DNA of 64,000 nucleotides from Paraphaeosphaeria minitans (Eukaryota; Ascomycota; Dothideomycetes; Pleosporales; Didymosphaeriaceae). Position numbers and translations under genes: made by a program. Location of the stretch: the NCBI GenBank assembly GCA_015832175.1, contig WJXW01000001.1, positions 4,774,001 to 4,838,000 of the forward strand. Direction: 5' to 3'. Under the pieces are notes generated by a model. That model was not told where the DNA came from. It was given only the letters and a program-made list of their open reading frames with translations, and did not search any database. Below are positions 57,135 through 64,000 of the stretch, piece after piece; the stretch's first letter is position 1, and every line of letters starts with the position of its first letter.

Positions 57135-57756
57135 AACGAAGAAATGAATAAATAACTAACTAACTAAACAGTCAATCAAATCCTTTATGACACGTCACCA
57201 TCAACACGAACACAACACTCCGACCAAGCATATTTACATATGCATAACCAAATATATTACTTACTTACCCCGACGTTGCTGTCGGCGTACCATGTAGACT
57301 AGGTAGGGGATATATCTCCATTTCATCTAGGGAATCGTTCTTTGCAAAAACAAAATTGATCGTCGGGCTTTTTCTGTGATGTGATGTGGTGTGATTTGAT
57401 GTGATTATTCTGTTTTTAAAATGGAGCTGTGAAATATAGACATTGGAACGGGAAAGTGTAATCGGAAATTTTTCTGCAGGCTGGGTGGGTGCTGGACATT
57501 GTATGGTTTACGATGCGGTGGGTGTTTGGTAGAATCCTGGGGAAGAGGGAGAGAGAGAGAGAGAGGTATTCGGATGTGGATAGCGAATTATGTAGTGTGC
57601 TTCATACATGTGGACTCTGAAATAGTTGGTACGACGGGAAGCAATGTGTAGGATGATGCTGTAGTTCAGTTTCTGTTCTCTGCAGGCTTGGACGGGAAGA
57701 CTGCACGGAGGATAGCAGGTATGGAAGGCACACTGTGTGAAGTTGGAAGGGATGTA

Positions 57757-57807
57757 TGTAGGTCAAGTTCGATATGTAGGTCAAGTTCGATATGTAGGTC
57801 AAGTTCG
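57757..57807. repeat. 18-bp tandem repeat, 2.8 units
   Basis: The unit TGTAGGTCAAGTTCGATA is present twice in full and once in part. It includes the TAGGT core seen in many intergenic motifs of this window. Confidence 0.92.
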
Positions 57808-58340
57808 GAGAAACCTAACGTACGGATTACACTTCCGGTGAATACATCCCTTAGCCACCATCCCAGAACGTGCCAGACTCAATCTAGAATCCATATACAT
57901 AGCCTACGCGCAGATCTAGGCTTCTTAACACGCAGTATACAAACGACAAACGACGATGCAGCCCAGCCTAGCGCAGCGCAGCCCCGCACATCATCCAGAG
58001 CATGCGTGAGATGGAAGTTCAACGACTCAAAGCACCATCATCATCATCACCACCCATCCCGCAGGTACACTCCACACGAGCACCTCCTTCCGTCCCCACC
58101 CGCATCCCAGCAGTATCGCGCGACAAAGCCTCTACTACCCGCGCATCCCAAAACCCCCCATCACGCACTCAGCATCAGCATCAGCGTCAGCGTCAGCACA
58201 CCCCCTACCTACCTACCTACCTACCTACCCACGCGTTCTTGATCGAACACCCAGCTCGTCCTGCATGCGCCAACTCCCACTCCGAAGTCTGCCTCGCACC
58301 GTCCGTAGATGCTGCGGCCTAGCACGCAAAGGCGAAGCCG

Positions 58341-58434
58341 AAAGAGAAAGAGAAAGAGAAAGAGAAAGAGAAAGAGAAAGAGAAAGAGAAAGAGAAAGAG
58401 AAAGAGAAAGAGAAAGAGAAAGAGAAAGAGAAAA
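58341..58434. repeat. (AAAGAG)n hexanucleotide repeat, about 15 units
   Basis: A near-perfect purine-only repeat. It reads as Lys-Arg or Glu-Arg on one strand and Ser/Phe/Leu on the other, giving false open frames in several phases. Confidence 0.96.
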
Positions 58435-59440
58435 AGACCCGGAACAGCGAACGTACATGGGGTTCCGCACGTGGACGGGCAGACCCGCACCTGTCCACGC
58501 TCACCCGGTCAGCACCGCGCGTAGGTAGGTACACCTCAGCAGGCCGTGTGTCCACCGCTCCGGGGATACCTACCTGTAGGCTGCGGTGCTGAGGTAAGAG
58601 CGAGGCGAAGAACTGGTTGGTACGGTAAGGTACGGCAAGGGAAGGAAAGGGAAGTGCGTGAGCGGTGTCCTAGAGCAGGTAGGCGAGGCTGATGGGGAGG
58701 ACTGGGGTGCGGATGAGAAATCATGTGTCGAGCATATCTACGTGGGTGTCTAAGGAAGTTGGGTGCATGTATGCAGGCAGGTAGGTAGGGCTGAGTGCTA
58801 GGCTGATGCGGGCGATCCGTATCTCGAAGCTCTCGAAAAGGGCCGAGGTCGGCGGTGTTCCTTGGATGTTGCCTGACGGGGCGGTATCGTTCGGGCTGCA
58901 GGTGAGCTGATTGCAGAGCCTGCGTTTGGATGTTGGATGTGCGGTGCCATCTTGGGGGTTCCAGTGGAAGCACTGCGGACGTCGCGCCGGGGCTGCATGG
59001 CACAGGATTCGATAGATACCTAGCAGGACCCGGTGTTGCTTCGTCGCAGAGATGTCCATTTCGGTATTCGAGTAGGTAAGACGAACGATGCGATGGGTCT
59101 GTCCTACTCCTTTCCTCGAGCGGCCGTGCGCGGTGATTTGAGCGCGTTGAGTCGAGAGTTTCGCAGTGCCTTTGGAGGTGCGGCGGCGCGTCGATGGTCA
59201 GGTTAGCGAGGCGCCGTCCCACATCCGCGATGCGACGGAACGACGAGCGCACGTTTTAGGCAGCCGGATCGTACAGTAGCGTCCTGTAGAGGGCAGCGTG
59301 GCGTTTGGTTACCCCTGGATTGTGAAACCGTGTTTGGAGGCTGGCTTTTGGGGAGGGCGAGGACCGATGGGGATGCATGGCAGCCGTTTGGGTGGAGCAC
59401 CCCATGTACAAGGCGTAGCTAGGTACAGGAACGCCTCCGC

Positions 59441-59464
59441 AGAGAGAGAGAGAGAGAGAGAGAG
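59441..59464. repeat. (AG)12 microsatellite
   Basis: A perfect dinucleotide run of 24 bp. Confidence 0.95.
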
Positions 59465-59647
59465 AACGGGTGTTCGCGGTCCGCCATTTCGACTGCCGGA
59501 CGGATACTTGCAGCAACAGGCCCCCAGATCTTCATGCAGCGATGATGATGGGATGGCGCAGGATATCGAGCTTGGCTGGCCGCAGCAGGGCGCACAGCAG
59601 CAGCCGACGCACAAAAAAAGTACCTGTTACCGGGTAAACAGAGTGGG

Positions 59648-60012
59648 AGTGTTTGAGTGGTATTGTTATGAGGGTGTGTTTGATTGGTATTGATATGAGG
59701 GTGTGTTTGAGTGGTATTGTTATGAGGGTGTGCTTGACTGGTATTGTTATGAGGGTGTGCTTGACTAGTATTGTGATGAGGGTGTGTTTGAGTGGTATTG
59801 TTACGAGGGTGTGTTTGAGTAGTATTGTGATGAGGGTGTGTTTGAGTGGTATTGTTATGAGGGTGTGTTTGAGTGGTATTGTGATGAGGGTGTGCTTGAC
59901 TAGTATTGTGATGAGGGTGTGTTTGACTAGTATTGTGATGAGGGTGTGTTTGACTAGTATTGTGATGGTTGTGTGTTTGACTAGTGTCTATTGTTGTTAT
60001 GAGGGTGTGTTC
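59648..60012. repeat. 27-bp minisatellite, about 13 units
   Basis: The unit is close to GAGGGTGTGTTTGAGTGG followed by TATTGTTAT. Variation between units is confined to a few positions (GAGTGG, GACTGG, GACTAG, GATTGG; TTGTTAT, TTGTGAT). One unit near 59985 has an insertion. Because 27 is a multiple of three, a frame with a nine-residue period stays open across it. Confidence 0.93.
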
Positions 60013-61330
60013 CGCACAGAGACGCAGTATCTACCGCAAAACCTGGCGTCAAGTGTTTATGCTAGGCTTACCTACTGGGCGAGCACCAGGGGACGGGCGA
60101 TCGACTTCGCGTGTGGCTGATGGCAATACAGCCTGACATGCGGACACACGACACACGGCACACGACGCACGACACAGCTTCGACTCGCACAGAGGGCTTG
60201 TCTGACCGTTGTTTGGATGGACATGACGAAGGCGAGGGCGCGTTCCGCTCACCAGGTTCTGCTTCGAGAAGGCAGGTTACGTCCCGTCAGGCCCGTGGAA
60301 CGTTGCAAGAATGCAACTTGGGCCGCATCCTTCGCAGCCAGATTTCCTGTTCGGTGGCGGGCTCCACCGGCCATCAGCCTGTGTTGGTGGACGCTTTCGA
60401 GGGCTGTGGGCATCGCGGTGAAAATGCACATGGTCGCCGTGTTGTGGGCAGCTTGTCACGACTCATCGCGCAGCGCAGACAAGACTCTGCACAGTGACCA
60501 CGAGAGAGAGAGAGCGAGGGAGAGACACACAGACAGAGAGACAGACAGAGACAGAGGGACAGTCGCCCCTTTCGCAGACACAGGGCGAGCGATCGATCCA
60601 CGTGTCGGCAGGGTTGCCTTTGCAGGCTGCGATCCATGGGGATGGATGGATGGGGATGGATGGAGCCCGCTAGACCATCGTGCCTACGCGAGTGCCTACC
60701 CAGACTGCCTTACCCAGATGCAGCCCTTGGCGTGGGCTATCTTTTGGCTTCCGCTGCAAAGTCCACCCTCCCGACTCCCCGCGCAGACGCCAGCGCTGCA
60801 GATTTCAGGAAAAGAAAACTTTTCCGTGGAGAAGGGCCTGAAGAGCAGGACGCATCGGGGAAGTTGCAGCCAACGGCCGCAGCCGAGCAGCGATGGAGCT
60901 GGTAGCACCCATACCTACCGTACCGTACCCAACTGAACCGTCTGCTGCAACGGGAGCCGCGTCGGGGAACAGGTATCCCTCGCCTTGCGGAAACACAGCC
61001 GCCGAGCCCAGCGAGCCCAGCGAGCCCAAGCAGACAGTTTGGTCGGGGGGGTGTGTGCGTGTGTGTGCCAGTCTCGGTCTGCTGCTGCCCGTGTCCATGT
61101 AGGCCCGGCTGAGCAATACACGGACGCGGAGGCTGGTCCTGGCGAATCGCACCGGGGATGGGGTGCGAATTATGCCATTGGCAGCGGACCGTAGCCTTTG
61201 CGTTTGTCCCAGGACCATGTCTGACATGCTCATGGCAAGGTCATGGATGGGGAGGCGTCGCCGTAGGTAAGCCGCGTTCCAGGCGCAGCGCAAGAGGCAG
61301 CGCAGTCGACCTCGGTGGTCAAACAACAAG

Positions 61331-61366
61331 CACGCAAGCAAGCAAGCAAGCAAGAAAGCAAGCAAG
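61331..61366. repeat. (AAGC)n microsatellite
   Basis: A repeat of AAGC/CAAG with one AAAGC interruption, about nine units. Confidence 0.9.
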
Positions 61367-61561
61367 CAGCAGAGCAGGCGACTTCTCGTGGGCAGAGGAC
61401 AAAGGCAGCACCGACTGTGCGTGAAACAAGTCCAGACAGATGCAGATCCATGCGCTGCAGGTCGGAAGCGTGCAGCGAGCTTAACCCATCCCCTGGGCGG
61501 GCTTGCAGCGATCGCTCCCGCAGACGAGGGCAGAGGGCAACGTGCGACGGCAGACGATGAA

Positions 61562-61582
61562 GCAGGCAGGCAGGCAGGCAGG
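61562..61582. repeat. (GCAG)5 microsatellite
   Basis: A perfect GCAG repeat, five units. Confidence 0.9.
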
Positions 61583-61847
61583 CCCGTTTCGCAGGCCTTG
61601 GAGGGCTCCATGGCAGGCCACGGGCGCTTCCCCGTCGCATCTCGGCGGCAGCGCAAACCCTCGTCGTCGACTGGAGCAGCGAGAGTGACGGTCGATTCGG
61701 TGCCCACCTGGCGCGGTTGATCAAACGCCTTCTAGTCGCTTTCCAGAAGGCCATAGCCAAGCGAGGGCGACAGGGGCCCCGATGCGCCCTGCCCGTCGCA
61801 CTCTTGCGGATGATTACACCGCCGGTGCTTGAGCAGAGGTGTGGTCA

Positions 61848-61877
61848 GGATGAGGATGAGGATGAGGATGAGGATGC
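61848..61877. repeat. (GGATGA)n repeat
   Basis: About five units of a six-base repeat that reads as Asp/Glu-rich on the plus strand. Confidence 0.9.
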
Positions 61878-62283
61878 GGACGAGGATGCATCGCGAGTTG
61901 GGGGTTAGGGCTTTTTGGTGGTGGTGGAGGTGGTGCAGTGACAGACGCCCACGTGGAGCCCGGCGTCTGCCAGCACGGCACAGCATCTAGAGGGCGAGGG
62001 CGAGGGCGAGCAGGGCGAGGCGCAAAAGCAATGCTCGCTGGCAGGTCATGGCCAGGGGGAGGAGGAGCAGGAGGAGGCTGGAGAGCGCACAAATGCACTC
62101 ATTCCAACAGCCCGGGACAGGGCAGTGCGAGAGAAGGCGACGGGGAACAGCACCCGCGGCTCGGCGGGTCGTCGAGCATTCCATAAGCGCTTCTGCGAGC
62201 CTTCTGGCGCCGGCTGGGCGAGTCACGCAACTCAGTCGGCATGGCTACGGTCACGGCTACGGTCCCGGCCACGGCTGGTGGCC

Positions 62284-62385
62284 TGGTGGTGCTGGTGGTG
62301 CTGGTGGTGCTGGTGCTGGTGGTGCTGGTGCTGGTGGTGCTGGTGCTGGTGGTGCTGGTGCTGGTGGTGCTGGTGCTGGTGGTGG
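62284..62385. repeat. 15-bp GGTGCT-rich minisatellite
   Basis: Units of CTGGTGCTGGTGGTG repeat about six times. Reads as Gly/Ala, Trp/Cys or Ser/Thr repeats by frame; not a gene. Confidence 0.92.
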
Positions 62386-63138
62386 CCGCACGTCGCTGAC
62401 ACGGTCTCATCTCAGCCCAGACTCATCAAACGGACGACCAAACAAAAAAAGAGAGAAACCGAGAGAGCCACACCGCCGCCCGCCCGCGTGGGATGCAACT
62501 GTGCCGTGAGATATCACCGCCGAGCGGCCACGAGAGTCGTCAGCCGTGCGGACGCGCTGTCTGTCTGTCCAGCGTCTGCTTCCTGGCCGTTTGCTAGCCT
62601 CCACCGGTAGCGTTGCTGCACCCCCCCTGGCTAGCAACCCTTGTGCTGGGACTCAGCTGCAGATCCATGCTGCACAATCTGGCAAAGGGACGGCTCTCTC
62701 GGGGCGGTTTCAACGTGTTCCCTGCCGCGCTGCATCGGGGCCTGTCTCCCGGCACGTCATGGAGTTGCGCTTGGATGCCAAAAGCACTGTCGCTCATTTC
62801 CATTTGTCTCGTCGCTGGCCCAGGCGAGAGAGTCAGTAGACAGGCCCCTTAACGAGCGCCGCCTTATATGAGGAACGCCATGCCCGGCCGGAATTTCCTG
62901 CCCTCACGATTCCACCCTCTCACGCTCCTTGGGAGACACACAGTGTCCTCAGTCTTAATAATTACCAGCGCTGCCCGGCTGTAGTCTCTGGAACACGACC
63001 CTGAACACGTATCCCAACCCGACACTGCGCCTTTGCTGCCGACACATCATCCTCACTCGCTGTCCCTTTTGTCTGCTCCCTCGCACGCCGAATCACACGT
63101 CTGACGCCACGTTTTCGATCCCTTCTGCACCTTCATCC

Positions 63139-63999
63139 GTGAGTCAATCCCGCCCTGTCGGGTGTCTGGCGCCTCGTGAAACCCATCACTGACATATAAA
63201 GCAGCCGCCATCCCCACACGCACCATGATCCTCAGAGATTCCGAGTCGACCAACATGGGCCGCGGTGCTTATGATACAACGGGCACGCCCAAGCCTCCGC
63301 CTCCGCCTCCCAAGAGGCGATAGCCGTCTCGTCCAACGACCACCTGCTTGCCCACTCTCCACCGCCATGATTTTGCCCATGTCGGTTGACTGGCTCCATT
63401 TGGCTTCGGTGTTCGTTGGAAACTGGGATGCCAACACACGCATTCGTAAGTGGCCAGGCTCGGCAACGCCTTGCATGACTGACCAATATAGCCCTGCAGC
63501 CTTGCCCTGCCACCACACCAAACGACAACGCAACCCCGTACACCGCCCATCGTACTCATCATCTTCTGGCCCATCGGCTCCGTCTCTGCCTTTCCTCGGG
63601 ATTACGCACATTTTTAATACCTAGCGACTCTTCCTTTCACATCGTACCATAATACCCCCTGCGTTACCGGCTCCGCGTTCCTCGAGCGACTCAGCGACTC
63701 CCTCTCGGCCTGCATCTCCTTGCTTGCCCTTTTTTTTTAGCGACAGCATCTCCTTGCGAAAAGTCTTTCTCACTGGCGTTTTCATTATAGACTAGGAAAG
63801 GCCCAGGCATCGGATACCACAATCGGACTTACTTTTTCTTCTTTCTTTTCTCTCTTACAGTAGCATATCTGGATAAACCTTCCACACCTGCCTTCACTGG
63901 CACACCCCGGGTGTGGACTCTTTGTACCATAGCTCGCGGGCTGGTTGATCCGCAGACACACGACCAGCTCACGATTTGCATTCAGCGGAAGGCCGCCTT
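63139..63999 (+). promoter_or_regulatory. Probable spliced 5' leader of a gene beyond the right edge
   Basis: A GTGAGT donor at 63139 and a CAG acceptor at 63204, with a CACTGAC branch point, define a 66-bp intron. A GTAAGT donor at 63446 and TAG acceptor at 63491, with TGACTGAC, define a 46-bp intron. A pyrimidine-rich acceptor tract ends TTACAG at 63860. The exonic stretches are CT-rich, as in fungal leaders. Between them lie a 32-codon frame (63225-63323) and a frame starting at 63367 that crosses the second intron and stops at about 63620. No main coding region is identified in the window. Confidence 0.5.
63225..63323 (+). CDS. Small upstream ORF, 32 codons
   Basis: An ATG in good context (CACCATGATC), right after a likely leader intron, opens a frame encoding a polar peptide. 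It ends with a Lys-Pro(6)-Lys-Arg-Arg tail before TAG. It may be a regulatory upstream frame or a chance one. Confidence 0.3.
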   Translation: MILRDSESTNMGRGAYDTTGTPKPPPPPPKRR

Positions 64000-64000
64000 G

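Larger units (their letters stand above)
56323..63138. other. 6.8-kb gene-poor region dense in simple repeats
   Basis: No frame here shows a domain, splice pattern or start context that I can support. The long frames (for example 58536-59252 minus, 60217-60936 plus, 60805-61707 minus) are GC-driven or repeat-driven. The region holds at least ten micro- and minisatellites, listed separately where clear. It could host a non-coding RNA or long upstream regulatory DNA of the gene beyond the right edge. Confidence 0.45.

Noticed and set aside
58265..58555. Lys/Arg/Glu- and Ser/Phe/Leu-rich frames
   Set aside because: They are translations of the AAAGAG hexamer repeat in different phases.
58536..59252. 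238-codon minus-strand frame
   Set aside because: Composition is His/Arg/Pro-rich without domain or hydrophobic core, and no intron or start context supports it.
60805..61707. 300-codon minus-strand frame
   Set aside because: GC-rich DNA with AAGC and GCAG repeats keeps it open; Cys/Leu/Ala runs come from the repeats and overlapping frames on the other strand are equally long.

Overview
The window is nuclear DNA of a filamentous ascomycete (Pezizomycotina). Short introns (mostly 46-104 bp) with fungal CTRAC-type branch points interrupt the genes. The genes found are typical of these fungi: a secreted oxalate decarboxylase, CLU1, an ACS-type MFS transporter and a large secreted Ser/Thr-rich protein. 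The left 29 kb is an AT-rich repeat block in which CA/TG dinucleotides are strongly depleted in favour of TA while CG is kept, the mark of repeat-induced point mutation (RIP). I cannot narrow the species from sequence alone.

Bases 1-29305 are a nested stack of LTR retrotransposons with no host gene that I can see. Boundaries and 5-bp target duplications give this order: copia element G (minus, gag-protease and a 192-bp LTR) was hit by copia D (plus). D was hit by Ty3/gypsy chromovirus C (plus), C by gypsy A (minus), and A by gypsy B (minus, 1551-8214, duplication ATAGT) and by a further copy Z at the left edge. D's 3' LTR was hit separately by gypsy E (plus, 19139-25802, duplication ACTAG). 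B and E are both exactly 6664 bp with 430-bp LTRs. A chimeric LTR derivative, F, ends the block at 29305.

The most interesting feature is an extra gene carried by the gypsy elements. Between the chromodomain end of pol and the polypurine tract lies an open frame on the strand opposite gag-pol. It is 159 codons in B and E and 152 in the divergent element C. In B and C it starts Met-Pro-(Ser/Thr)-Asn; in E the Met codon is mutated to ATA. It has paired Cys-x2-Cys motifs followed by a charged, helix-forming segment. RIP has put stop codons in every copy here, but the frame is free of indels.

From 29.3 to 56.3 kb the DNA is GC-richer and gene-bearing. In order: a phospholipase D-like protein (+), a bicupin oxalate decarboxylase (+, 4 exons), a decayed unknown gene (+), a 768-aa secreted protein (+, 3 exons), an L-rhamnose mutarotase (-) beside an ACS-family MFS transporter (-) that probably form a rhamnose-uptake pair, an unknown multi-pass membrane protein (+), a mitochondrial AAA+ ATPase (-) divergent from CLU1 (+), and a four-TM membrane protein (+) whose frame runs on past an in-frame TAG.

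From 56.3 to 63.1 kb I find no credible gene; this stretch is packed with micro- and minisatellites. The last 0.9 kb looks like the intron-containing 5' leader of a gene that lies beyond the window.
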